This document shows, in pieces, positions 1-8,649 of a DNA stretch of 64,000 nt. The notes below the pieces were generated by a model. The model saw only the letters and a list, made by a program, of their open reading frames with translations, was not told where the DNA came from and did no database searches. Both the position numbers and the translations under genes were made by a program. How positions within the stretch are numbered: the first letter of the stretch is position 1; every line of letters starts with the position of its first letter. Origin of the DNA: JAXGXJ01 sp963829545 (lineage in GTDB: Bacteria > Actinomycetota > Thermoleophilia > RBG-16-64-13); the NCBI GenBank assembly GCA_963829545.1, contig CAWHIX010000010.1:434001-498000 (forward strand). Direction: 5' to 3'.

Positions 1-1479
1 TCTCCTCCCGATTCCTCCGGAGTCGGACAAGCGGGCAGCGTGGAATGTGGCGCCTTGGTGCGCATCGAGCTGTCCGTTCAGGGTGGGGTGGTCCGAGATG
101 CCCGCTACCAGGCTTACGGATGCCCGGCCACCATGGGTTGCGCCCGCGCGCTGACGGAGTCCGCGCGCGGGCTGTCTCTTCTCGAAGCCGCGACCCTCTC
201 GGAGTCGGATCTCATAGAGGCAGTCCCGGCCGCGGCCGGTCGGGTCGACTCGGCCGCTGTGGCCTTAGACGCGCTTCACGGAGCTCTGAGTCAGATGCTC
301 GCCTCGGGAGCAGCCCTCACTATACCCCGCAGCGCCCTCGATCCGCGGGGGGTGCTGGTAGGTATGAGCGGCGGTGTGGACAGCGCCGTGGCGGCCCTGC
401 TACTGCGCGACCAAGGACATCGGGTGGCCGGCGTCACTCTGGAACTCTGGAGCGACGCAGCGACCCCGGGCGAGCGCAGCTGCTGTTCTCCCGAGACGGT
501 CAGAAGGGCCCGAAGGGTGGCCCATAGCCTCGGCATACCACATATCACCCTCGACCTGTCCGGTCTCTTCTACGAGCAGGTGGTGTGCTACTTCGTCGAG
601 AGCTACCGGGGAGGCGCGACTCCCAACCCGTGCGCGAAGTGCAACGCTCGGGTGCGCTTCGCCGCCATGCTGAGCCTGGCCGAGAGACTGGGGCTTTCTC
701 AAGTGGCGACAGGGCACTACGCGCGCATGATCGGTGATCCTCCTGCGTTGGCGCGTGGTGTCGACCGCTCCAAGGACCAATCCTACGTGCTGGCCGAGGT
801 CGACTCACAGATCCTGCGGCGGGTACTCTTTCCCCTGGGTGAGATGACGAAGCCGGAGGTGAGGGCCTTGGCTGCTGTCGCCGGCCTGGAAGGTCATGAG
901 GCCCCCGAAAGCCAGGAGATATGCTTCGTGGCCGACGACGATCACAGGCGCTTCCTACGCGAACGGCTGGGTGAGCTTCCCGGGGACGTCGTGGACTCCG
1001 CGGGACGCCGCCTGGGAGGGCACCGGGGTGTCTACAACTTCACTATCGGACAGCGGAAGGGTCTGGGACTGTCGCAGCCGGAGGCATGCTTCGTTCTCAG
1101 GCTGGATCCGCGGACGAGGCAGGTGGTCGTGGGTCTGGAATCGGAACTGCAGACGTGTCTTATGTCGGTCGGGGATCTCACATGGCACCGCCCCGCCCCG
1201 ATGGGGGGGCTGGCCGCGCAGGTACGGTCCGGGGGAAACGCCACGCCGGCTTCACTCCGGGCAGCTGAGCCCGCCGAGGGAGGGGTGCCGGGGAAAGTCG
1301 GCTTCGAAGGCGATGTCCTGAACGTTGTCTTCGATCCACCCGCCTCGGCTGTGGCGCCGGGCCAGACGGCCGTCGTCTACGACGGGGAGACCGTGGTCGT
1401 GGCCGGCACCATCGTTCGTACCGAGCCGTGCTGCACTCAGGGGCCCTTGCCTGAGGGCGGCCGGCACCCTATGGTATAG
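1..1479 (+). CDS. mnmA: IscU/NifU-like domain fused to tRNA-specific 2-thiouridylase MnmA (5' partial)
   Basis: The frame is open to base 1 with no start codon, so the gene begins upstream; the GTG at 40 is probably internal. The N-terminal ~85 visible residues match the IscU/NifU scaffold (a DSSGVGQAG..ECG stretch, then YGCPATMGC). From about residue 105 (counting the codon at 40 as 1) follows a complete MnmA: PP-loop SGGVDS at 110-115, catalytic NPCAKCN with C198/C201, and SQEICF with C295. MnmA thiolates U34 of tRNA Lys/Glu/Gln. The Cys-x-x-Cys plus Cys set is the form linked to a 4Fe-4S cluster in related thiolases (established for some family members; inferred here). Compared with E. coli IscU, C37 and C63 are kept (C3, C28), but D39, H105 and C106 are replaced by A5, D70 and S71. 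An indel-made fusion is not excluded, because a TGA lies in the +1 frame at codon 83-84. Confidence 0.88.
   Translation, partial: SPPDSSGVGQAGSVECGALVRIELSVQGGVVRDARYQAYGCPATMGCARALTESARGLSLLEAATLSESDLIEAVPAAAGRVDSAAVALDALHGALSQMLASGAALTIPRSALDPRGVLVGMSGGVDSAVAALLLRDQGHRVAGVTLELWSDAATPGERSCCSPETVRRARRVAHSLGIPHITLDLSGLFYEQVVCYFVESYRGGATPNPCAKCNARVRFAAMLSLAERLGLSQVATGHYARMIGDPPALARGVDRSKDQSYVLAEVDSQILRRVLFPLGEMTKPEVRALAAVAGLEGHEAPESQEICFVADDDHRRFLRERLGELPGDVVDSAGRRLGGHRGVYNFTIGQRKGLGLSQPEACFVLRLDPRTRQVVVGLESELQTCLMSVGDLTWHRPAPMGGLAAQVRSGGNATPASLRAAEPAEGGVPGKVGFEGDVLNVVFDPPASAVAPGQTAVVYDGETVVVAGTIVRTEPCCTQGPLPEGGRHPMV
1447..1475 (+). promoter_or_regulatory. Putative sigma70-type promoter for the DUF948/sigma-factor genes
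   Basis: TTGCCT at 1447-1452 and TATGGT at 1470-1475 are separated by 17 bases, at the very end of mnmA and about 85 bases before the next start codon. Each hexamer matches the consensus at four of six positions. An overlapping TATAGT at 1474-1479 is a second possible -10. Confidence 0.35.
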
Positions 1480-1565
1480 TCACCGCGTTTAGAGGAACTT
1501 CGTAATGGCCGAGCGGCCGTCGCTCCACGCCCCAGTGGGGAGGGCCGGCCAGAAGGGGGCAGGAG

Positions 1566-1940
1566 ATGGAGTGGGATGCAGCGGCGATCATGGATATCTG
1601 TATCGGTATCTTCTTTCTCCTCTTTGGCGCTGGGCTGTTGTATATGTTCATCCGCCTGGGTGCGGTGCTGGGTAGGACCACCAGCATCCTGGAAGACGTC
1701 AACAAAGAGGTGACCCCGCTGCTCACACGGGTGGAAACTACCCTCGACGGGGTCAATGCCGAGTTGGGCAAGGTCGACGAGATCACCGGTTCCGTGGCTG
1801 TCATGGTCAAGACCGCCGAGAACGCCACCACCGCCGCCGAGACCGCGGTATCCAAGCCCATCAAGAAGGTGGCCGGGCTGGCTGCGGCTGCCAACAGGGG
1901 TCTGACGTCGTTGTTCTCAAAGGAAGGAAGGAGCGCCTGA
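1566..1940 (+). CDS. DUF948 / YtxG-like single-pass membrane protein
   Basis: A 124-residue protein with one N-terminal membrane segment (about residues 8-30, rich in I, F and L). A heptad-like amphipathic region follows (residues 35-95, ILEDVNKEVTPLLTRVETTL), then a short basic tail. This is the layout of the DUF948 (YtxG/general stress) family. It starts at an ATG after GGGGGCAGGAG and ends in a TGATG overlap with the next small membrane protein. Such DUF948/YtxH pairs sit next to stress sigma factors in other bacteria, and a sigma factor follows 700 bases downstream. The biochemical role is unknown. Confidence 0.6.
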   Translation: MEWDAAAIMDICIGIFFLLFGAGLLYMFIRLGAVLGRTTSILEDVNKEVTPLLTRVETTLDGVNAELGKVDEITGSVAVMVKTAENATTAAETAVSKPIKKVAGLAAAANRGLTSLFSKEGRSA

Positions 1941-2194
1941 TGGCATGTACGCGTTCGTGGATCTTGGTCCTGGCGGGATTTGCAGTGGGCGGAGTTCTCC
2001 TCCTTGCCCATCGCTCATCGCAGGAGACAGGCAAGAATCTGGCGGAGTCCCTGGCAGACGTGCCGGCTGAGGCGCAGCACCTCTTCAGCGACCTGCGCAG
2101 CAGGACGGAAGATGCCGTCAATCGCGGGCGCGAAGCCTACTATCAGAAGCAGGCCGACATCGAGGGACAGCTCGAGGATATCTCGCAGGCGTAA
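1940..2194 (+). CDS. Small YtxH-like membrane protein
   Basis: An 84-residue protein with a single N-terminal hydrophobic helix (residues 6-22) followed by a charged helical tail rich in E, D, Q and R. It resembles the YtxH / gas-vesicle-like family in shape only. Its ATG overlaps the stop of the DUF948 gene (TGATG), so the two are probably co-translated. An N-terminal MACTRS... Cys lies before the membrane helix and is not a lipobox. No function can be assigned. Confidence 0.5.
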   Translation: MACTRSWILVLAGFAVGGVLLLAHRSSQETGKNLAESLADVPAEAQHLFSDLRSRTEDAVNRGREAYYQKQADIEGQLEDISQA

Positions 2195-2198
2195 GCGG

Positions 2199-2624
2199 GT
2201 GTTGGTCGGATCACGAGTGAAGGACCATGCCGCCGACACCATCGTTCTGCGAACCGAAAAGAGCCGGGCTTCCATCCCGCTCTTGCGCCTCGTCATCGGG
2301 GGGGTGGCGGCTCGCCGGAACGTGAGCGTTGATCAACTCGACGACCTGCAGTTGGCGGTGGAGACGCTGGTCGTGGAGGAGCGGTTCTATGGCGGCGATC
2401 TCCTCCTCGAGATCCAGGCCGGCGAGCATGGCCTCCACCTTCGCATCGAGGGCCTCTGCGATCCAGATGTGAGGGCTTTGCTGCGATCTCCAGCGCCCTA
2501 CCGACCCTCCGAGCATCGTCTCATCAACGTGCGCATGCTACTGGATTCTCTGGTCGACGCCTACTCGCTGGACGAGATCAGCGATGACTACTTCGTCGTG
2601 CAGCTCGAGAAGCGGACGTCGTAG
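2199..2624 (+). CDS. RsbW/SpoIIAB-like anti-sigma factor with degenerate ATP-binding boxes
   Basis: About 141 residues from the GTG at 2199, four bases after the previous stop; a second GTG at 2217 is an alternative start. The stretch LRLVIGGVAARR..LDDLQLAVE is typical of the HATPase fold of RsbW/SpoIIAB anti-sigma factors, and the gene directly precedes a SigB/F-type sigma factor. The N-box (usually E-x-x-x-N in SEAxTNA) reads ETLVVEE, and no D-x-G-x-G box is visible (IEGLCDPDV). ATP binding and kinase activity are therefore doubtful. I infer a sigma-binding regulator that works without phosphorylation. Fold assignment rests on pattern only. Confidence 0.55.
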   Translation: MLVGSRVKDHAADTIVLRTEKSRASIPLLRLVIGGVAARRNVSVDQLDDLQLAVETLVVEERFYGGDLLLEIQAGEHGLHLRIEGLCDPDVRALLRSPAPYRPSEHRLINVRMLLDSLVDAYSLDEISDDYFVVQLEKRTS

Positions 2625-2665
2625 ATGTCATCGATCGGCCTAGCTGGAGCACAGGAGCGCGGTTG

Positions 2666-3469
2666 ATGTCGTCCACGCGCTATACACGTCCGCTGGCCGA
2701 AGTCGGTGAGCGTGAGTTGCTTGTGCGGATACGCGACCAACAGGATGCGCTGGCTCGCGAGGAGCTGATCACCCGCTATCTGCCTCTGGTCAAGAGCCTT
2801 GCGCGTCGCTTCTCTTCCCGGGGCCAGCCCGTCGAGGACCTCATCCAGGTCGGTTCCATCGGCTTGATAAAGGCCATCGACCGCTTCGACCTCGAGAGGG
2901 GGGTGGAGCTCTCCACCTATGCCACTCCTACCATCCTGGGGGAGATCAAGCGCTACTTCCGGGACAAGGGCTGGGCCGTCAAGGTCCCGCGGGCTCTACA
3001 GGACCTCAACGTTCGTCTGAACAAGGTCATCGAGCGGCTCACGGTCGAACTGCACCACTCGCCCACCATCGCCGAACTGGCGGCAGCTACAGGAGTGACC
3101 GAGGAGGAAGTCGTCGAGGCCTTGGAGAGCGGGCGCGCCTATAGCTCCGTGTCGATCTACTCCGGTGGCGCCAACGACGACGACGAGTCCCTGGAGTTGC
3201 TCGACTGCCTGGGTTCTGACGAGGAGGCCTACGAGATCTTCGAGCAGCGCCGGGTCTTGGCTCCGGCCATGGAGAGGCTCGATCCTCGGGAGCGGCTCAT
3301 CCTGCACCTGCGCTTCTTCGAGGGCATGACTCAGACGCAGGTGGCCGCGCGAATCGGCATTTCGCAGATGCACGTGTCGCGGCTCATACGCAAGTCCATC
3401 GATAATCTCCGCCAGTTCATGGTGGAGGAGGCCCTGACCGGGAGTGGTCGGGGGGAAGACGAGGTCTGA
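2666..3469 (+). CDS. RNA polymerase sigma factor, SigB/SigF/SigG type
   Basis: 267 residues. Region 2 lies at about 30-105 (RYLPLVKSLARRF, GSIGLIKAIDRFD, STYATPTILGEIKRYFRD), region 3 at about 110-180, and region 4 at 205-260 with helix-turn-helix GMTQTQVAARIGISQMHVSRL. There is no region 1.1 or 1.2, as expected for a group 3 sigma factor. The ATG at 2666 has AGGAG eight bases upstream; a TTG directly before it is less likely. The preceding gene encodes an RsbW-like protein, the usual cognate anti-sigma arrangement. The stop is three bases before alaS, so alaS may share its transcript. Confidence 0.88.
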   Translation: MSSTRYTRPLAEVGERELLVRIRDQQDALAREELITRYLPLVKSLARRFSSRGQPVEDLIQVGSIGLIKAIDRFDLERGVELSTYATPTILGEIKRYFRDKGWAVKVPRALQDLNVRLNKVIERLTVELHHSPTIAELAAATGVTEEEVVEALESGRAYSSVSIYSGGANDDDESLELLDCLGSDEEAYEIFEQRRVLAPAMERLDPRERLILHLRFFEGMTQTQVAARIGISQMHVSRLIRKSIDNLRQFMVEEALTGSGRGEDEV

Positions 3470-3472
3470 TCT

Positions 3473-6091
3473 GTGAAAGCTGCCGAACTGCGCAAGATGT
3501 ATCTGGACTACTTCGTAGAGAAGGGGCATCTTCTGATCCCCAGCTCCTCGCTCGTACCCTACAAGGACCCCTCGGTCCTTCTCACCACTGCGGGGATGCA
3601 GCAGTTCAAACCTTACTTCATGGGCCTGGCCGAACCTCCGGCGAAGCGGCTGACGAGCGTGCAGAAGTGCTTCCGCACCTCCGATATCGACCACGTTGGT
3701 CTCACCGCCCGTCATTGCACGTTCTTCGAGATGCTGGGGAACTTCTCCATCGGCGACTACTTCAAGGAGGGGGCTATTCAGTTCGCCTGGGAGTTCTCCC
3801 GTGACTTCCTCCTCTTGGATGCCGAACGCATCTGGATCTCGTACTTCGAGGGAGACGCCGACATCCCACCCGACGAAGAGGCGGTAGCGTTCTGGGAGGC
3901 CATGGGCGTCCCGCGTTCCCGCATGGTCGGCCTGCCCCGCAAAGACAACTTCTGGGGACCGGTGGGGTCGACGGGGCCGTGCGGACCATGCTCGGAGCTC
4001 TACTACGACCGTGGGCCGGACAGAGGGTGTGAGGACCCCGATTGCCGTCCGGGCTGTGATTGCGACCGCTACGTGGAGTATTGGAACCTGGTGTTCACGG
4101 GCTACAACATGGACGAGAACCAGAGACTCACGCCCTTGCCTGCTCAGAACATCGACACCGGGATGGGCCTGGAACGGGTTGCCGCCATCAAGCAAGACGT
4201 GGATTCGGTGTTCTTGACCGACACCCTCAAGCCTCTGGTCGAGTTGGGGGAGGAGATCGCCGGTCGCCGCTTCGGTGACGAGCACAAGGTCGACGTGGCT
4301 CTGAGGGTCCTCGCCGACCATGCCCGGGCCATGTCCTTCCTCATCGCCGACGGGGTCATGCCCAGCAACGAGGGCCGTGGCTACGTGCTGCGGCGCGTGA
4401 TCCGCCGCGCCGCCCGCTTCAGCCGATCGGCCGGCATGGAGCCGCCTTTCCTGCGCCGTTTCGCTGAGCGTACCATCGAGATGATGGGCGGGGCCTACAG
4501 GGAGCTTGCCGAAAGGCGCGAGACCATCCTACGAGTGGTGCATGCCGAAGAGGAGCGCTTCAACCGCACCCTCGACCAGGGTCTGGTGCTGCTGAGTGAG
4601 GAGATCGTCCGCGCGCGCGAGTCGGGTTCCCTTCGGTTGCCGGGCACAGCCGCGTTCCAATTGCACGATACATACGGCTTTCCTATCGAGGTCACCCGAG
4701 AGATCGTGGAAGAAGAAGGGTTGTCCCTCGACCTAGGGGGTTTCGAGCAGGCCATGGACGACCAGCGGGCCAGGGCCCGCAAAGCCCAGAAGGGTGGCGA
4801 CGCCTACCAAGACGCGGTCACACGCTTCGCTCGGGCGACGACCCACGCCACCGAGTTTCGGGGCTACGAGAGAGAAGACCTCTTCACGGTCCTCGAGAAC
4901 ATCGAAACCCTCGATGATGGGCGGGTGCTGCTCGCCCTGCGCGAAAGCCCGTTCTACGCGGAGATGGGGGGCCAGACGGCCGACACCGGCACAGTGGAAG
5001 CCGAGACGGGCAAGGCCGAGGTCGTCGACGTACAGCAGCACGGCGAGGTCCAGGTCATCACCGGGCGCCCGATCGACGGCTTCCTGAGCGCCGGCACACG
5101 CGTCAAGGCTTCGCTGTCCTCCAGCCGGCGCCACGACGTTGCCGCGAACCACACCGCCACCCACCTGCTGCACTACGCTTTGAGGGCCAAACTGGGTAAG
5201 GATGTTTCCCAGGCGGGCTCCGCGGTGCGGCCCGACAAGCTGCGCTTCGACTTCGCGTATCACGAGCCCGTGGGTCCGGCCCGCTTGGCCGAGATAGAAG
5301 AGCTCGTCAACCGCCGCATCGTGGAGAACCACCCCGTACGTATGTTCACCACCAGCCTCGAGCACGCTCGGGATCTGGGGGCGATCGCTCTGTTCGGCGA
5401 GAAGTACGGCGAGTTCGTGCGGGTCGTCGAGGTGGACGATTTCAGTCGCGAGTTGTGCGGTGGTACCCATGTGGCCGCCACGAGCGAGTTGGGCATCTTC
5501 AAGATCGTATCCGAGGGCAGTGTCGGTGCCAACGTACGCAGGATCGAAGCCGTCTGTGGCAGGACGGGTGTGGGCTACTATCGGGAGCGCGACCGGCGGA
5601 TTGGTGAGGCCGTCCAGGCTCTGGGCATCACCGATGATCAGTTCTTGCCGGCCCTCGAGAAGATGCGCACGCGTCTCGCGCAACTCGAGGAGGAGGTACG
5701 GGGCTTCGTGAGTGAGCATGCCCGGGACCTCGTCCAGGATCTGGCCGCCAGAGCGTCGCACCAGGAAGGGGCCAACCTGGTGGCCGAAGTCGTCGAGGCT
5801 CGGGACATGGAGCATCTACTTGCGCTGGTCGACCAGGTTCGCGACCGGACGCAGCCGGCCGTGGTAGTGCTGGGTGCCGATTTGCAGGGCAAGGCGGCAC
5901 TGGTGATCAGCGTCAGCAAGGAGCTCTCCCAGGTGAACGCCGGAGAGATCGTCAACACGTCGGCCCGGGAGTTCGGGGGCGGCGGGGGTGGTACTCCGTC
6001 GCTGGGCCGGGGGGGCGGGGGAGACCCGTCCCGCCTGGCAGAGGCAGTGATCGCTGCCCGCGAGGCCGTGCTGGCCAGGCTGGGCGCCTGA
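3473..6091 (+). CDS. alaS: Alanyl-tRNA synthetase
   Basis: An 872-residue full-length enzyme that charges tRNA-Ala. The class II catalytic core is at the N terminus (MKAAELRKMYLDYF, TTAGMQQFKPYF, RCFRTSDID-type motif FRTSDIDHVG). The editing domain carries HTATH near residue 560 and CGGTH near 661. The C-terminal DHHA1-like domain has a glycine-rich end (GGGGGGTPS). The GTG start lies three bases after the sigma-factor gene. No T-box or other leader fits in that gap. It is adjacent to ruvX and mltG, as in many Gram-positive genomes. Confidence 0.97.
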   Translation: MKAAELRKMYLDYFVEKGHLLIPSSSLVPYKDPSVLLTTAGMQQFKPYFMGLAEPPAKRLTSVQKCFRTSDIDHVGLTARHCTFFEMLGNFSIGDYFKEGAIQFAWEFSRDFLLLDAERIWISYFEGDADIPPDEEAVAFWEAMGVPRSRMVGLPRKDNFWGPVGSTGPCGPCSELYYDRGPDRGCEDPDCRPGCDCDRYVEYWNLVFTGYNMDENQRLTPLPAQNIDTGMGLERVAAIKQDVDSVFLTDTLKPLVELGEEIAGRRFGDEHKVDVALRVLADHARAMSFLIADGVMPSNEGRGYVLRRVIRRAARFSRSAGMEPPFLRRFAERTIEMMGGAYRELAERRETILRVVHAEEERFNRTLDQGLVLLSEEIVRARESGSLRLPGTAAFQLHDTYGFPIEVTREIVEEEGLSLDLGGFEQAMDDQRARARKAQKGGDAYQDAVTRFARATTHATEFRGYEREDLFTVLENIETLDDGRVLLALRESPFYAEMGGQTADTGTVEAETGKAEVVDVQQHGEVQVITGRPIDGFLSAGTRVKASLSSSRRHDVAANHTATHLLHYALRAKLGKDVSQAGSAVRPDKLRFDFAYHEPVGPARLAEIEELVNRRIVENHPVRMFTTSLEHARDLGAIALFGEKYGEFVRVVEVDDFSRELCGGTHVAATSELGIFKIVSEGSVGANVRRIEAVCGRTGVGYYRERDRRIGEAVQALGITDDQFLPALEKMRTRLAQLEEEVRGFVSEHARDLVQDLAARASHQEGANLVAEVVEARDMEHLLALVDQVRDRTQPAVVVLGADLQGKAALVISVSKELSQVNAGEIVNTSAREFGGGGGGTPSLGRGGGGDPSRLAEAVIAAREAVLARLGA

Positions 6092-6496
6092 GTGCGATCC
6101 CTGGGCCTTGATGTGGGTGGTCGTCGCACCGGGGTAGCGCTGTCGGACGCCCTGGGAGTGATCTGCCGCCCCCTCGAAGTCATCGAGGAACCGGATCAGG
6201 AGCGATTGATTCAAAAGGTGGTCGAGCTTGCTCGGATGCATCAAGCTGACGAGGTTGTCGTAGGGCTCCCCCGACCGTTGGCGGGAGGGAGCAACTCTCA
6301 GCTGGAGAGTGTACGTGCTTTTGTGGCTGTGTTGGAGGTACGATCGGGAATGCCTGTCAAGACCTGGGACGAACGCTTCACGTCGAAGCTTGCCGGTGAG
6401 CCGGGAGCGAAGTCCGGGGCGCGGGACTCGGTGGCGGCATGCTACATGCTGCAGAACTATCTGGATGCCCAAGCGAACGCCAGAGGTGAGCTGTGA
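6092..6496 (+). CDS. ruvX: Holliday junction resolvase-like RuvX/YqgF
   Basis: A 134-residue RNase H-fold nuclease needed for 16S rRNA 5'-end maturation in E. coli. Visible motifs are GLDVGGRRTGVALSD (first acidic residue), VVGLPRPLAGG, TWDERFTSK and the C-terminal DSVAACYMLQNYL with the last Asp. The GTG start directly follows the alaS TGA, and the end overlaps the mltG start as GTGA, indicating coupling. Confidence 0.93.
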   Translation: MRSLGLDVGGRRTGVALSDALGVICRPLEVIEEPDQERLIQKVVELARMHQADEVVVGLPRPLAGGSNSQLESVRAFVAVLEVRSGMPVKTWDERFTSKLAGEPGAKSGARDSVAACYMLQNYLDAQANARGEL

Positions 6497-7605
6497 GCGG
6501 CGAACGTAGAGACGAGTGGACTCCGCCCTCGGGGAGCCCAAGAGCACGGAACCGACGCTACAAGCGCTTGATCAACAGGGTGCTCGTCGTGGGCATCTTC
6601 ATCATCTGCCTGGTGATCCTGGGAGCGGCGGTGCTGGGGGGGATGCGCCTGGTGGAGGCCCGCTCTACCGGCGAGACGTCTACGACCCTGGCCGGCGGCC
6701 TGGTGACGGTCGATGTCGCCTCGGGGATGGGCGCCACTCAGGTGGGGAAGCTGCTGGAGGAAGCGGGCGTCATCGAGTCGTCTGCAGCGTTCGTCGATCT
6801 GGTCAAGGCCCGGGGGAGTGAGGACAAGCTCAAGCCGGGTATCTACAGCCTTCCTCGGGGGGAGCAGCTCATAGTCGTGGTTGAGAAGCTCGAGCAGGGG
6901 GCAGGTCTTCCCGGCGAGAAGCTCACCATACCCGAGGGTTTGGCGGTCGCACAGACGGCGGCTCTTCTCGACAAGGGCGAGGAGATCGAGGGCCAGACCT
7001 ACATCGATCTTGCCGGACAGCCGGAGGACTTCGCCCTTCCGAAGGTCGGTGGGACGACGCCGGAAGTGGAGAGTCTGGAAGGTCTGCTGTTCCCCAGCAC
7101 CTACTACCTGCTGTCGGGGGACGACGCAGAGGATCTGATCACCGCTCAGTTGACCGCCTTCGATGACCAGACGAAGGATCTTCCCTGGGAGAACGCCGAG
7201 GCTCTTGGCGTCACCCCCTACGAGATTGTCATCATCGCCTCCCTCATCGAGAAGGAGGCGCGCATCGCCGACGAGCGCAGCAAGGTGGCCGCGGTCATCT
7301 ACAATCGCCTCAAGGAGGACATGACCCTTGGTATCGACGCGACCGTCAGATACGCCGTCGACAAGTGGACCGGGGATCTGACGGCAGAAGACCTCGAGGT
7401 CGATTCGCCGTACAACACTCGCGTGAACAAAGGGCTTCCGCCGGCGCCTATCGCCAGCCCGGGTGTGGCGGCCCTCGAAGCCGCTCTGGAGCCCGCCGAT
7501 GCCGATTATCTGTACTACGTGCTCGTCGACACCGACGGTAACCACTTCTTCACCTCCTCCTATGAGGAATTCCTGGAGGCGAAGCAGCAGGCACCCGAGC
7601 AGTGA
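6493..7605 (+). CDS. mltG: Endolytic murein transglycosylase MltG (YceG-like)
   Basis: 370 residues with a cytoplasmic basic N terminus, one membrane helix (about 28-51) and an extracytoplasmic YceG domain with a LysM-like part. The catalytic glutamate is in IIASLIEKEARIADE. The conserved SPYNTRVNKGLPPAPIASPG is present. MltG cuts nascent peptidoglycan strands at the membrane. The GTG start at 6493 overlaps the ruvX stop. About 176 bases with no recognised element follow before aroE. Confidence 0.93.
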   Translation: MSGERRDEWTPPSGSPRARNRRYKRLINRVLVVGIFIICLVILGAAVLGGMRLVEARSTGETSTTLAGGLVTVDVASGMGATQVGKLLEEAGVIESSAAFVDLVKARGSEDKLKPGIYSLPRGEQLIVVVEKLEQGAGLPGEKLTIPEGLAVAQTAALLDKGEEIEGQTYIDLAGQPEDFALPKVGGTTPEVESLEGLLFPSTYYLLSGDDAEDLITAQLTAFDDQTKDLPWENAEALGVTPYEIVIIASLIEKEARIADERSKVAAVIYNRLKEDMTLGIDATVRYAVDKWTGDLTAEDLEVDSPYNTRVNKGLPPAPIASPGVAALEAALEPADADYLYYVLVDTDGNHFFTSSYEEFLEAKQQAPEQ

Positions 7606-7781
7606 TGCAGGAGGCCGGGTGTCGTCCGGTCTACGGCGAGCGGCCGGCGGTTTGAACCGAAGACCACGCGCCCTTATCGCCAGGGGCGGCGCCAATCTCG
7701 TACGGAGGTCCTAGCACCGGCGTCGCTACCTACTGTAGTCTGCCAGTCACAACTTCTCCTCGGTGAGTTTGGAGGTGGGAC

Positions 7782-8648
7782 ATGGCAGGGCCAGGGATAG
7801 ACATCAGTGCTCGGACGGGGCTCCTCGCCGTTATTGGGCATCCGGTAGGGCACTCTCTCTCGCCACAGATCCACAACGCAGCCCTTCGGGCGCAGGGACT
7901 GGACTACGTCTACCTGGCCTTCGACGTTCTTCCCAGCATGCTGACGATGGCCGTAGAAGGATTGAGGGCCGTCGGCGCGCGAGGCGCCAATGTGACCGTG
8001 CCCCACAAACAGGAGGTGCTGAGCTTGATGGACGAGCTCGACCCCCTGGCCGCGCGCGTGGGCGCCGTCAATACCATCGTCAACGAGAGCGGACGCCTGG
8101 TGGGCTACAACACGGATGTGGCCGGCTTCCAGAAGGCTCTGCGTCTTCTGCTGCCGGACGGCGCCGAGGGGCGGCGCTGCCTGGTGGCAGGAGCGGGTGG
8201 GGCGGCCCGTGCTGTGCTGGCGGCTTTGGCCGCCGAGAAGGCCGACGAGATCTGGGTCTTCAACCGCACACCTGCTCGAGCGGAGGCTCTGTGCGCTGCC
8301 GCAGCCGGGTGGGGCGCCCGGCGCTGTGAGCCTGTCGGACGGGAGATGCTGTCCGAAGTGGGCGGATCTGCCGATATAGTCGTTAATGCGACCACGGTCG
8401 GTCTCGACCCTGCTGTCAAGGAGGCTCCCTTTCCTGTCGATATCGTGTGTAGTCGCCAGGCGGTGATCGACCTCGTGTACGGTCCCGCCGTCACCAGTTT
8501 TGTGCGCCACGCCCAGGCTCAAGGAGCGGCCACGATCGACGGTCTCGAGATGCTCCTGATGCAGGCCGCCAGTTCCTATCGGCTCTGGACAGGTCGTGAC
8601 GCGCCCCTGGACGTCATGCGACGGGCCCTACCGCAACTAGGCAGGTGA
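7782..8648 (+). CDS. aroE: Shikimate 5-dehydrogenase
   Basis: 288 residues. It reduces 3-dehydroshikimate to shikimate with NADPH, the fourth step of the shikimate pathway. Visible motifs are HSLSP (25-28) for substrate binding, NVTVPHK with the catalytic lysine, GYNTD, the GAGGAARA nucleotide loop and FNRTPAR. The ATG has GGAGGTGGGA just upstream. It is separated from the other aro genes but sits directly before pilB, an order often seen beside pilus clusters. Confidence 0.95.
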   Translation: MAGPGIDISARTGLLAVIGHPVGHSLSPQIHNAALRAQGLDYVYLAFDVLPSMLTMAVEGLRAVGARGANVTVPHKQEVLSLMDELDPLAARVGAVNTIVNESGRLVGYNTDVAGFQKALRLLLPDGAEGRRCLVAGAGGAARAVLAALAAEKADEIWVFNRTPARAEALCAAAAGWGARRCEPVGREMLSEVGGSADIVVNATTVGLDPAVKEAPFPVDIVCSRQAVIDLVYGPAVTSFVRHAQAQGAATIDGLEMLLMQAASSYRLWTGRDAPLDVMRRALPQLGR

Positions 8649-8649
8649 C

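Noticed and set aside
3440..3480. A T-box or other riboswitch before alaS
   Set aside because: Only three bases separate alaS from the preceding gene, so there is no room for a leader.
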